Shown piece after piece: positions 1 through 19,240 of a DNA stretch of 64,000 bases. The stretch is taken from contig PTFA01000038.1 in assembly GCA_003342895.1 (NCBI GenBank), positions 1,995,935-2,059,934 of the forward strand. The letters run 5' to 3'. The position numbers and the translations under genes are program-made. The number at the start of each line of letters is the position of its first letter. The first letter of the stretch is position 1. Under the pieces are notes generated by a model. That model saw nothing but the letters and a program-made list of their open reading frames with translations. It ran no database searches and had not been told where the DNA came from. This DNA comes from Casuarius casuarius (taxonomy: Eukaryota > Chordata > Aves > Casuariiformes > Casuariidae).

Positions 1-161
1 CAATCATTTCTCTTTTCCCTGGTGTTCTACTGGCCATGTAATATTTGATGAAGGGTTTTCTGATAATCGATAACCTACAAGATATTGGGTTTTTTTCTTC
101 CTGTTGGCTGTCCTCTTCTTGCTTTGCTCCTGCCACTTATCTTTGGTCCTTTTTGTTTCAG
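1..161 (+). other. 3' end of intron 1 with splice acceptor
   Basis: AT-rich sequence ending in a pyrimidine-rich tract (about 139-158, mostly C and T) and a CAG at 159-161. This is the best acceptor upstream of the start codon and would leave a 52-nt 5' UTR segment in the first coding exon, close to what I recall for mammalian SCN5A. A second AG at 176-177 is possible but has a poorer pyrimidine tract. Confidence 0.6.
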
Positions 162-480
162 TTATTTCCACTACTAGGAGTAAAGACCAGTACAGACAAA
201 GCAGGATGAAAAGATGGCTGACTTCTTGTTACCACCGGGTACTAACAGCTTCCACCGGTTCACGCCTGAATCTTTGGCTGCAATTGAGAAACGAATTGCG
301 GAGAAGCTTGCGAGGAACGCGAAGCAGGAATACAGGGAGCAGCTGGGTGAAGGAGAGAAACCTCAGCCTCAGTTTGACTTACAAGCTTGCAAGAAGCTGC
401 CCGAAATCTATGGGACTGTGCCTCCAGAGCTCATTGGAGAGCCATTGGAGGACCTTGACCCTTTCTACGGTGATCGTAAG
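162..480 (+). CDS. SCN5A: SCN5A exon 2: 5' UTR end and N-terminus (residues 1-89)
   Basis: First coding exon. The coding part runs 214-480 (89 codons, phase 0) and 162-213 is 5' UTR. Translation begins [20 protein letters not shown] and ends in [18 protein letters not shown], the cytoplasmic N-terminal domain of Nav channels. The [14 protein letters not shown] block is nearly invariant in the SCN5A/SCN10A branch, and the opening FLLP-GT-SF favours SCN5A. The exon is two codons shorter than the human one as I recall it (91), so residue numbers here run two below human in domain I. The start at 214 has a strong context (A at -3, G at +4). Another ATG at 206, out of frame, precedes it. The donor is AAG|gtgagc at 481. 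The acceptor at 161 is inferred from the pyrimidine tract. Confidence 0.95.
206..480 (+). other. Overlapping upstream reading frame (uORF) across the start codon
   Basis: An ATG at 206-208, eight bases before the channel start and in a different frame, stays open through the rest of this exon. After splicing to the next exon it stops at TAG ten bases into it (TAG at 2215-2217), giving a 94-residue frame. Its context (A at -3, A at +4) is fair but weaker than that of the main start. It is not expected to make a functional protein. If scanning ribosomes use it, it would lower channel translation. Confidence 0.55.
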
Positions 481-2207
481 GTGAGCACCAGCAAGACGTT
501 CTCCTTCTTTGCATTTGCTAAAACATAAAATGTTTCTCTGTTTTGAGGACTCTGGTTCTTGTCTTTCCTCAGCCAATAAAAGGATTTAAGGACCAGAGTT
601 TTGGTGGGAGCAGAGTTCTCAGAAAGCACCTAAATAGCAGGGCAGTGGAGTAAATAGTGTAATTAAGACTTGGGTGTTTTCAGATAACACTGAATATGAA
701 TATACAGTGTCTGACATGAGCAGCACAGTAGCTGAGCTAAATGAAGGATTTTATCTACCATATCTTGCTGTCTTCATGAGACTTGACTCTTCACAGGTCT
801 GTTGTCCACTTAAGCCCCTTAATGTTAAGAGCTTCTGGGTGACTTGAGTCTTGCGCTAGCACTCTGCACACGAGTGAAAGGCACCTGCATAACCACTCCT
901 GGAGGGCAGCAGCTCTTTTCCTGCCGAGGACTAGTTAAACTCCACTCTCAATGCTATTTGAGATGACCAAAATAGTGCTAAGGGGGAGTGTTAGTGGTTT
1001 GTGCCGTGCTGGCACTTTGCAGAAGGGTATGCTTCATCCTAAAGTGAGCATCACCTGATGCAAAATCATGTGTAGCCTGGACAAAAGCCACAACAGTACA
1101 AACAGCTTCTGTCAAAAGGCTGTTGACAGCGTAGCCGCACGACTTGCTTACTACAATTTGTTCACCCGTTCCAAACATTTCTCAGCATGGAGGACAGAAT
1201 AAGCCTTGGAAACACAACATATTTTTAGACAGCTTCCAGTTCTTTCAGGTACTGATGTTCTTGGTTTTGGGCTATGCTATTTTCTGTAAACAATGGGTTG
1301 ATACGATCACAATGCTTCTTTTGTTAAAACAGTGTAGAAACAGATGCAACGGCTACAAAATAAATGTTAAATGGGCAAAGAGAAACAGATTATCTGAAAG
1401 GGCCAGAATTAATTTAAAAACATCTATGGCTGTGTTGTTCCTGTTATTCCCAGGCACAAGCAGAAGGATATAGATTTGTAATTTTTGTACCATGATGCAA
1501 GATGGGCGAGTGGCAGATTTACTTAGAGTTTGCCTATGGAGTGGCCTGATCCTTTTCTCCAAGTGAATGTTAGCTCATCTGCGCATGGTTGGGCATCTTC
1601 AGAGCCCTGTAAATCGGGCAAGCATCCAACTCACCATTGCTTTGGATTAAAGATAATTCAGTATTGTTTTTCTCCAGTCATATTAACCCAAATATAGTAA
1701 CAGTGCCTCGGTGCCACAGCCAGGTTAGATCCTGTTGTGGAACTGTGCCTCACTGAGCTTCTCATTTGAAAGATGAGACAAAAAAACTGGCTAAGAGCAA
1801 CAGGATGCTCAAGGTAGGAAACCCAGTGCAACAAAATAATAGGATTGCTGGCACCTGGGAAGAAAAGCGGTATAAAAGTCCTTCCACCACATTTTAGTGT
1901 CCAGGTCATCTTTTATTTTTAGAGGTGAGTCCTCTCGCTCCCCAGCCTCATGATGGAGGTGACAGCACGAGATCCTGTAAGCAGTGAAGGACTAAAATGG
2001 TTGGGATATTGCAATAGGATGGGCAGTTGCACCACGGGGCTGGTCTTGGGAGAAATTTCATGGAATGAAAAGGATTTGAGGGGTCTAGGGAGGGAGTGGG
2101 GAAGAAGTTCGGCATCCTGGCAGGAATTTCCCAATGGGAAGGGGGCTGGGAAAAGCTGAGTGTTAATGCAAATACTGAATGTTCTCATTTCCTATTTTGT
2201 TTTCCAG
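481..2207 (+). other. Intron after exon 2 (1727 bp)
   Basis: GT-AG intron (gtgagc ... ttttgttttccag). No exon-like reading frame, tandem repeat or recognisable transposable element was seen. The short reading frames inside it have no recognisable protein motifs. Confidence 0.85.
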
Positions 2208-2326
2208 ACATTTGTAGTACTGAACAAAGGGAAGACAATCTTTCGATTTAGTGCCACTCCTGCCTTGTATATACTTAGCCCTTTCCATCCAATCAGAAGA
2301 ACAGCAATTAAAATTTTGGTACATTC
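2208..2326 (+). CDS. SCN5A: SCN5A exon 3: pre-S1 and start of S1 (residues 90-129)
   Basis: A 119-bp exon encoding [20 protein letters not shown], then [20 protein letters not shown]. This is the end of the cytoplasmic N-terminal domain leading into segment S1 of domain I. SPFHPIRR is the SCN5A form; SCN8A and SCN10A read SPFNLIRR. It begins in phase 0 after a normal AG (2206-2207) and ends two bases into a serine codon. The following intron starts with ATATCCTTTC rather than GT, so it is a minor-spliceosome intron. The 119-bp length equals the human exon as I recall it. Confidence 0.97.
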
Positions 2327-2336
2327 ATATCCTTTC
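2327..2336 (+). promoter_or_regulatory. U12 5' splice site ATATCCTTTC
   Basis: ATATCCTTTC matches the U12 AT-AC donor consensus (ATATCCTTT) and lies exactly where the 119-bp exon must end to keep frame. No usable GT lies at this position. Confidence 0.95.
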
Positions 2337-5300
2337 TGTTGATTTCCCTCCTAGTGTATTTTATGACATTATTTTTAAACACAGNTCAGTGGAAGTATGA
2401 AATCATTTGATTTCAATAAGCAGTTTTAAAACTTTTCATTGCACTTGTTTGCTGACATAACCAGAAATGTGCTTGGACTTTTGGTCTATTTTATTTTATA
2501 TTGTTAAGTGAGGTGGGAATATAATTATTTTATACTACTGGTATCGGATATATGAACTGCATTAGAGAGTTTGGTGAGTTACTCAGGTTTTTGAAGGAAA
2601 GGGTCTAACCATAATTAGCAAAGAGTCAGTAGAGGGAATTGGGTACAGTAATTCAGAAGGAAGCAAGCAGGTGGTTGGAGCCCATCCTGGGAGATGTCCT
2701 CTGATGGACAGCTTTGCCATAGGGTACTTAAACCAGCTCTCCCATGAGACCCTGTGCCACCATATGCAGATGCGATATGCAATTTTGAACTGCCTCAGAA
2801 TTAATTTTTTTGCTGTCCTGAAACAGAACATTTTAAAAATTTCTTTGTTGTATTGTTAGTTTGCTTAATTTCAAGCTATTGTCCAGCTTGGAATGAAAAG
2901 AGATGTTGGCATAGTGGACCTTTCAGCAGAACAGCAACGCCCGATTTCACCTAGCCCTAGTTCTGAAGTAATACAGGGGTATTACTTAGGGTGTGTGTGT
3001 GTGGAGGGAGGTGTTCAGTTTTTTATTCTGATAGTCACACATCTCTCCAAGACCAAACTGAGCCAAATGTCCAGCTTTGTATGAACGTTATTAAAAACAC
3101 ACCCTTTTTCATGAGTTGCCTGCTTTTTCTACAGTGTGCATGTCGGATCTTGCACTGATAATGTAAAGACTCTACATGTTGCTGTGATGATTTTGTGACA
3201 TTTTAGTGATAGAAATTCCCCAGCTGCAATGTCCATGTCTACCAGAGAGTGCTAATAAATATTAAGCAGGTAGCATCTTAGAATCATTGGCTTATTATCA
3301 AATTTAGGGGAAAAAATAAAGAAAGAAACCAGATTCTCAGTGGTTCAGTATGCAGCAGAAAAAAAGGGATCTGAGAATGTACATGTCCTAACAAGAGGAA
3401 ACATAGGTGAAACTCCTAGTAAGAACAATTCTATGTAAAAAGGAATATGCAATATCAGCCAAGACATTTTTATGGTTTCTAAGAATACACCATAGAGTTT
3501 TGCAGACATTTGTTTGTGCATCAGGTTATACCTGCAAGCAGTTCAGCATGTGCTGCTGTATACCCAGGGCCAAACGGTGTTTATTAGGTACAGTTACATC
3601 AGAACAGCCTTGCTGAAGCTAATTGAGGTCGATGGATTTGCATGGGTATGACTCAGAGAAGAATTTGAAAATTGAGCTTCTTAGCAGAAAGCATGTACGT
3701 GTAAATATTGGTTCCAGCTGTGGAGGCCTGTTCTGTCTTACTACTCACTTTCTTCTACAGCTGCTCATGAAGCCAAGAGGTCACAAGTATGTGTAATACA
3801 CAGGAACTACACGCACTTGGTGGCAGTCAACCAAAAGATAAGAATGCAAGAAGTCCTTATCACATTACCTCCAAGGATAGAGAACACAGAGGAGTGAATT
3901 TCAAAGACATGTCAGGAGCAAAAATATGGTCAGATAAGGAGCATAAAATTTCTGAAGGGGAAGGCCGTGAAGCTAACAGCATTTTAGTTCCAGAAAAACC
4001 CAAGTTATCAACTTGTGTCGATAATGTCAGGCAATCCAGCAGCTCAGCCTTCGGCAAGCACAGGCAGGAGGCAGCAGTCCCAGGCACAATAATACTGCAG
4101 CGAAGTTCCTGCATTAGGCAGTGCATTGTTTTCCATCAGTAAAGGCCTTTCACAGCAACCTGAAACACAAAGGCCAATTGGCTGAGCAAGAAGTCAATAT
4201 CCCGGGCAGAAAGGAGCCTGAATCGGCAAGTACTCAAGCAGATAATATCACCGACATGAACTTGGGAACTAGATCTACTGTTTTGCATGAGTGTAATCAA
4301 GCAATCTTTATTTTCCCCAGGGCACAAACCAAAAGAGCATTAACTGTCACGTAAGTGTCTGAAGCAACTTCTTTAGCAGATGCCATATTTCCATTGCCAG
4401 TCATTGAAAGTACCTTGAAGGCCAACAGTGGAATAGAATAGAGAGAACAGAGCAAAAATCATCCTATATAGTAGCTGTGAGGATCACATTTCTTGGTTAA
4501 GTAGCTTATATGGAGTTCTTCCTCTGAAACATCAGACAGGATAGATCCTGTATTTTCTCTGGTCATCCAGTCAAGTGAGCTTAGTCCAGTCAGTTAGAAA
4601 TAAACCCTTCTAAGGGAAAGAATATCCATAGGCTGACAACCTCCTGCTAATGGAAATTACTTTAATTAACAATTTACCCTTAAAGCTCTTCTAGGGATCC
4701 ATCCTTCTCTTCAGATTCTAGCAGGCTTTGTGGTGGGACCATGGTCTAGACAGCTGCCCGAGCAAGGCCCTGGCCCCTTTCTGTTATGGGGGACACGGGC
4801 AGTGTGGAGATGCAACCATTTGCTCCATGTCAAATATGAAACAAAATTCCTGACTGAATTGTCTTCTGCATCATTATTAACTATTTTACCATCTCCACCT
4901 ATTGATAAGATTAAACCACTGCTGAGATTTCATTTACGTCTTACGCTTTAAAGACTCCTCCTTATTTCACATTGCCTGCAAGCCATGGGCTGTTCTGTGG
5001 TGTCCCCAGTTTCTTCAAGCCGTTTGCTCTCCTTTATAGAAAATATAGCAATTGCTATTTCCTACTTTTCCTAGTTATTATATACTGTTTTGCTCAATTT
5101 ACCACAGATCCAGGATGGCCTTTTCTCCAAAATTACCTTCCTTGACTCTAGAATTATGGATTCTTGCCCGTCTAAAATTTTTCTTCTTAAAGAATTCCCA
5201 TTTTTTCATATTTTCTGCTTGCAATATGCAGAATCTGCCATCTGATTTCACACATTTTCCTCTGTAAGGAAAAATGAGACCTTGTGAATCACTTGTTTTA

Positions 5301-5707
5301 TGTATTATTGATTGTGACTAACCTTTGTCTGCCCATATTATATTTAATTTGGCAGTGATCACCTAAACAGCTCCTAGTATTCAGTCTGCTAATTAACCAT
5401 TATCCATCATAATAAAGTCTAAAATAGAAGTATGTTATGTTTGGTTTGATGACTTTGCACTAGAAGACAATAATTTATAGTTTTTAGAACTTCCTTATAC
5501 AGACTAACTAAAATGCCATTCTGTAATTTCAGATTGGGAATATCCCATAAAATAGAAGTTTTGCTTTCAATTTATAGTAGAAAGGATCCTGACGAGTGGC
5601 TTGATATATTGGATTTGTGGTCTGTAACAGATACCAAAGAGTGCTCTGTTTTGGAATGTGTTAACCACGTGCGATCTGTGTTAACTCATGGATTGGTGTG
5701 CTTTCAA

Positions 5708-5735
5708 AATTTAGAATTAACAGTAATTCTAAATT
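5708..5735. repeat. Perfect 12-bp inverted repeat, 4-nt loop
   Basis: AATTTAGAATTA and TAATTCTAAATT are exact reverse complements separated by ACAG, so the site can form a small hairpin. AT-rich, no known function. Confidence 0.85.
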
Positions 5736-6916
5736 ATGTTGCAGGCAATGGCCTTAAAATGGATTGTCTCAGTTTCATCTTCTTTACTCACTCTGTCCTT
5801 TCTGAGTAGACAATCATCATCAATTTTTAACAGTCTGCTTATGTAAACAGTTGCGTTAGATTTCAGGAATGCTAATATTCATTCTGCAGGAATCTCCATT
5901 TTCTCTTGCTTCTTACACAGATTAATTTCAGCGTGTAACCAGTTGAAATGTTTCTTCACTTTATATTCTTTGTCATTTTGATCTTCTTGATGCAAATTAG
6001 TTTGAATTCATAGTGCATTTGATGGCCACAGACTGACCCCTTACATTTTCACCTTGTTTCCTCCTGGATATCCTCTTGGGTCTTCGCATGAGAAGGCTGT
6101 CACACCTGCCTAAAATTAAGCATTTGGGAAAAACTGTTAGTTTCCACTTACACTACAAGGAAACCAGGATCAGACTGTTGATCCTAAAATGCGTTATTAT
6201 AGAAGAATTTCCTTGTGTAGAATTGAATTGAAGGCTAGTCCTTGTTTGGTATGGTCTTCAGATACCACTCTGTTGTACTGCCATTGTTTCCATAGGATTT
6301 TCATTGTAGTTGAAAAAGTAATCCAATGTTTTCTAGGCTAACTACAATTTGCAGGTAATCATGTTAACTGGATAGACCAGACAGATAGTTTTAGAAACCT
6401 GTCTTGGGCTGAATTAAGAAAGTGAGACTGGATATCACGTATCCTTCATACTCATTCAGTAGGAGGTGTAGGCCTCAGAAGTGGAAAATGTTTGTGAGAT
6501 GAACAGTCCCTTTGAGTTCAATTACTGGATTCTGCGATGGCACTGGGGAATATGCGGGTTGGTTACTACCAATTTAACTTTGCAGTTGCTTATGTGGCAC
6601 ATCAGAAAACGTTCCATTCCGTATTCAGCAGAGGTTTTGGCTCTGCGAAAGGACAATTTTCATACAAACATTTCAGGACATACCCTTGAAACAATATTCT
6701 CAGGTCACTATTCTCAATTAAAAACCCACCGATGAGATCTCAACAAGGCAAAAGAAATTTGTAGTCTACTGTCTTTCTCTGACAAGGGTTACAGCCTATT
6801 GACTGAACTGTAAGTTGTTTTCCTTTGCCTTAGATTCTGTCCCTTTAAACTCGTTGCTTAAACTTTTCCCAGTAACATGGGACCTATCATTTACACAGGA
6901 GGATCCCATCATGTGG

Positions 6917-6956
6917 TTTTTTTTTCCTTTTCTTTTTTCTTTTTTTTTTTTTTTTT
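6917..6956. repeat. T-rich tract
   Basis: About 40 bp of T with three short CC or C interruptions, ending AACAG. The ending resembles a splice acceptor but no exon frame with channel similarity follows. Confidence 0.85.
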
Positions 6957-7705
6957 AACAGAAAGTGGCATGTGCTTTCAGGAGAGCAGTTCAGTGAATT
7001 ATGCTTTCAATTTCGGAAATTTGATTTAGGGTGCTCCTTGTCTTATTTATGGCCTCGGCTTAGTGGCTAAGTGCATAGACCTTATACTTAGGAAGTTCAT
7101 TTTAGCCGTCAGTTAGGAAACTGGTGCCTCAGCTGAAGCAGTCAGCTTTGCAGACCCAGACTGCGTATTTGCCAACTGGGTTTGCAAACCAAGCCTTAAA
7201 ATTAGTGCTCTGAAACTCACATTAGCTTTCGGTGAAACTGTACACCAAAAGCAAGACCTGAAGCCCACTAGACAGATTAGAAAGATCAGATTTATGGCTT
7301 GCCTACTGCCTGAGAAATGTTTCAGGATGCAAAATAAAATGGGAATTTGCAGACACAGGTTTTCCTTAAATACTTAAATGACACTAATCCCTCTTTTCAT
7401 ACAAAGTTGCGCACCTATGCACATTGTCAGCTGACCAACACAGCTGTAAGTTTGGGGTATTGTACTTTCAGAAAACTGCAGAGTCGGTGCATTTGTTTAC
7501 TGTGTGAAGTATGCATAAAAGTTGTAGGCAACAGAAAAAAAGCAGGGAAGAGTCAGTTTTTCTGTGTTTGCATAATTGCCTGTTCCCTCACACACTCACA
7601 AACAAGTGTCTATGGTAGTTTTTAAGCATCTTGCAAATTACGAGTGAGCTGTGACATCTTGTGTGAAATGGTTAAAATTTATGAAGTCTTATAACAGAGC
7701 CGGTT

Positions 7706-7726
7706 TTCCTTAATTCACTTATTTAC
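7706..7726 (+). promoter_or_regulatory. U12 branch point and AC 3' splice site
   Basis: TTCCTTAAT at 7706-7714 fits the U12 branch-site consensus (TTCCTTAAC). The intron ends in AC at 7725-7726, 13 nt after the likely branch adenosine at 7713, within the short distance typical of U12 introns. Confidence 0.94.
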
Positions 7727-7816
7727 ATTGTTCAGTATGTTTATTATGTGCACTATTTTAACTAATTGTGTGTTCATGGCACAATCAGAGACTCCGCCCT
7801 GGAATAAATATGTTGA
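7727..7816 (+). CDS. SCN5A: SCN5A exon 4: S1 and S1-S2 loop (residues 129-159)
   Basis: A 90-bp exon too short to stand out by itself. It starts with the third base of a serine codon and encodes [19 protein letters not shown], then [11 protein letters not shown]: the rest of transmembrane segment S1 and the extracellular S1-S2 loop of domain [12 protein letters not shown] is a hallmark of Nav channels. The upstream junction is the AC acceptor of the U12 intron. The downstream donor is GA|gtaagt at 7817. Length and phase equal the human exon as I recall it. Confidence 0.97.
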
Positions 7817-15968
<8,152 letters not shown>

Positions 15969-16060
15969 GTATGTAGGAGAATTTGTGAATGTAGGCAGTG
16001 TTTCACCTCTTCGGACTTTCAGGGTATTGAGAGCTTTAAAAACTATTTCAGTAATCCCAG
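15969..16060 (+). CDS. SCN5A: SCN5A exon 6A (neonatal-type, S3-S4 loop and S4)
   Basis: A 92-bp alternative exon encoding [20 protein letters not shown], then [11 protein letters not shown] (residues 203-233). It carries the end of S3, the S3-S4 loop and voltage sensor S4 with charges R217, R220, R223 and K226. Asn209 stands where the companion exon has Asp; an Asn there is typical of neonatal (5N) exons in other sodium channels, while the human SCN5A neonatal exon has Lys as I recall. Two changes are odd: Gly205 for Thr, and Pro215 two residues before the first S4 arginine. The acceptor (gacttaattctacag) is weak; the donor CAG|gtaaga is strong. The frame is intact. Confidence 0.93.
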
Positions 16061-16316
<256 letters not shown>

Positions 16317-18180
16317 TAAAGCCTACATGCCATTTCCAGTAGTAAACACAGTGAATCCAAATGACTTAACCATAGATACTGATCGGGAAATGGAGGAATG
16401 TAGGGAATGTGACCTGTCAATAGAATACATTTTTCATATGTTTTCCAATACTGTTTTTGTGGGCCAAAGGAATTAGAGTGCTTCCAAAATTACCGACCTC
16501 AATAAAACAAGTTGTGCTGTATAAACTCTGTATACAGCGGATCATGAATCACATGCATAAAGTACTCATGCATGAACCATATGAAAATGGCAATGAAATT
16601 CTATTAAAATTTGCAGATATTGATTTTAAAAATGGAAGGCTAAACGGCCTCAAAATGTTTTAAGAGTTTCAGAGCATGTCAATAGAGGGGTCTAAATCTG
16701 TGCTATGAGCTGAGACCTGCCCAAGACTGAAAGCACAGATAGCCTAGTTTATCTGATGTTTACCCATTTACATGAGATAGAAAGACTGTTTAATTTCTGA
16801 CTCTCAAGAGATCAGGGAAAGTTTCATCATTGATTTTAGTAGATTCAGCGTTTCACAACTCATTTTACCTATGGGGCATATGTAAGGGATCCCCCCTCCA
16901 AAAAAATCAGTGTTTTTGTTACAGACCTGTTAGTGAATGAAGCTTTTTTCTCATAGCTTTTGATAGAATTTATTTCTGTTTTGTAAAATAATAAATAATA
17001 TTTCCTACTTAGTAATTTATGCAGAGATGAGTCCATTCAGGACTAACTGTATGGCAATACATTCTTGCCAAGTGTTGTCTATGGACAGGTCTCATTCAGC
17101 CTCAGTGTTTAACATCTCCAACCTGCATGGCAAGGTAGAGAAGATAGCAAAAACCGTGCATGGTAGATCCTATCGGTGATAATCCTGAACAGATGTTGGC
17201 AATTACATGTCAAAAATACTCTTAACATTGAGAAAACTACTCAGAATCTCACACACAGCTATGTAAGGTTAGAAAGGTTTTTCCACCCATCAAATTATGA
17301 ATATCTGCCCTATAACATAAATCTAAACAAATGCCGCAGGATAAACTTTTAGGGGTGTGTATTAGAACTAATCACCAACACTCATACAGATTTTAAGCAG
17401 GAAATGGGAATTCTGGAGATGAGATGTTAAGAAAAGCATGGAAAACATCTTTGTAGATATAGGGCTTTACTCCCTTATTCCAACAGTAAAGTAACAGAAA
17501 CCAGTGAAATAACTCAAAGAGCAAGGTGCTTTTTAGTACATGTCAAAATATACCTCTTAAGGAATACTTTAAGATGATCAGTCATTAGGTCTGATATTTC
17601 TGGAAATCAGTTCTTACCCTTCGTTTTTCTTTTTCTTTTTTTTTTTAATCAATTAGCAGGAGAGATTTTGTTAGATTTTCTGTAACTGGATTTCCACTGT
17701 GAAACTGTTTTTGCTTGGAAAAACCTTAAATGAGCTGCAAGTTCAGCATGGATTTACAGATCATGCAGGATAGTAGCGGCTAAACAGAAAGAGAAAAAGA
17801 ATTTCTTGGCTTCCTTTTGCTAGTGATTTGAAGACTAACTTGGAGGGACAGCCATCTCCAGGGGACACCTTTCACTTTCCATCTTGTCTCAATCTTGACA
17901 TTCTTTAAAGAAAAGCCTGTCAATTTTGCTGAGTTATATATAGTCATTTTTCTGATGTTCTCTATCATAGTTGGAGCTGAAGCATATTTTACATCAGTAA
18001 ACTGTAGCTGTTTTGTAGTGAAAAAAGGGAGCGTAGAGATCCAGGAGAATTTTATTTAAAATAGATCCAAACTTTTCAGTGATGCTAAACACCTAGTTGT
18101 TCCATTTGTTGTTTAAAAGAAAGGGAAAGTATTACTTATTAGTGTGATACATAGTAATTCACATTCTCTTTCTTTCTCTG

Positions 18181-18222
18181 TGATTGAATAATTGAATATT
18201 GAATTGAGATTGAATGAAATTA
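18181..18222. repeat. Degenerate ATTGAAT tandem array
   Basis: The motif ATTGAAT recurs about four to five times with small changes (gattgaataattgaatattg and following). A short decayed microsatellite with no evident function. Confidence 0.5.
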
Positions 18223-18856
18223 GTTTTCTGATAGCTGCATTTTTACGTACTAGTAACTAAATTATTTGCTGACATAACTGCAGGAAGATATGCTAATAGA
18301 AAATCTGGTTCTTAGATTTCTTTGTCAAGATTACCTGTGTCTTGAGTATGCTTGAATTATAGATGTGGAGAGATACAAATTGCTAGGGATAGTATAGCTG
18401 CACATAAAACACAGCTATGTTTCTTCTTTTTTATGTTAGCAGATAATTTCAGAGGGGTTGGTTCATTTTTCAGTTAGGCATATATTTTAAAAGAAATATT
18501 GGACATGATGCGGTGTCTATTTGGAGCTCAGCCTAAGTTTTTAATGATGGCATAGACTTATGCTGGGATAAAATATTATTCCACAATAGACTTAGAAGCA
18601 TAAAGATGATGAACACTAATATCTTCCATGAGATTTTTGCGTTGAACGGCTGGAGTGAGGGGAAGAGGGTTGTTTATTATTTCCTCTGTTATATCTTAGA
18701 GGAAGAACACTGAAATGTTTTTTCTCTTTGGCAAATATCTAAGCTTTTCCTCTATAAATTGATCATACTTTTCTATCAGGTAGTTACGTTTGCACAAACA
18801 TACTTGGACTCAGCATGCTCAGTGAAATTGCTTACAGAAAGTAACAGGCCAAGTCC

Positions 18857-18980
18857 TCGGTGGTGTAAGGCTTCAGTCCAGCAAAGCACTTAGAGGCTGG
18901 TTTTCAAAGGCATTCTGCTTCACTTGAAATCAATGAGTTTCACTATTGACTCCGGAGGGAGTCAGCAAAGCTTACAATTA
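18857..18980. repeat. Decayed palindromic element (sauropsid type)
   Basis: Contains GCTTCAGTCCAGCAAAGCAC at one side and GAGTCAGCAAAGCTTAC-like sequence at the other, with AATCAATGAG and TATTGACTCC between. This is the pattern of a palindromic dispersed repeat (…CAGTCCTGCAAAGCACTTAAGC…) that I recall from reptile genomes. The arms no longer pair well. Confidence 0.4.
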
Positions 18981-19054
18981 ATGCTTTTAAAAATCTCACC
19001 TACTCTTAATGCCTAGCTTTAAGTGTACAAGTAGGGCCAGGGACATTTAGGGGA

Positions 19055-19240
19055 CATAGAATCACAGGACTCAAAAAGATCACCCAAAGTCTTAAGAGTC
19101 TGCATCCCTGGCCCAAGATGGCATTGAGTATAACTCAAACCTGGCCTGATATTTATTGCCTAGCTTCTCCTAAAAATCCTTCAAAGTCATCTTCCTAAGA
19201 AGTCTGTTCCAGCGCTTCCTTATTTTTGCCAATAAAAAGC
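19055..19240 (-). mobile_element. Old CR1-like LINE 3'-end fragment
   Basis: The + strand reads ATAGAATCACAGGACTCAAAAAGATCACCC and further on AACCTGGCCTGATAT, CCTTCAAAGTCAT and TCTGTTCCAGCGCTTCC. These follow, in order, landmarks of the reverse complement of a CR1 3' region (AGAATCACAGAAT, GATCATC, CAACCTGGCCT, CTGTTCCAGTGC). Heavy divergence indicates an old insertion. CR1 is the dominant LINE of birds, crocodiles and turtles. No open reading frame remains. Confidence 0.55.

Larger units (their letters stand above)
2327..7726 (+). other. U12-type AT-AC intron (5400 bp)
   Basis: The intron begins AT and ends AC, removed by the minor (U12) spliceosome. Sodium channel genes are a classic host of AT-AC introns at this position. 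The body is AT-rich and contains no exon-like frame. It holds a T-rich tract at 6917-6956 and a perfect 12-bp inverted repeat at 5708-5735. The isolated N at 2385 lies here. Confidence 0.93.

Noticed and set aside
3789..4354. Overlapping 117- and 77-codon frames on + and 88 codons on -
   Set aside because: All overlap each other within the U12 intron, lack motifs and are consistent with chance.
6901..6965. T-rich tract ending AACAG, like a splice acceptor
   Set aside because: The following sequence has no channel-like frame, and exon order and phase are already complete without an exon here.
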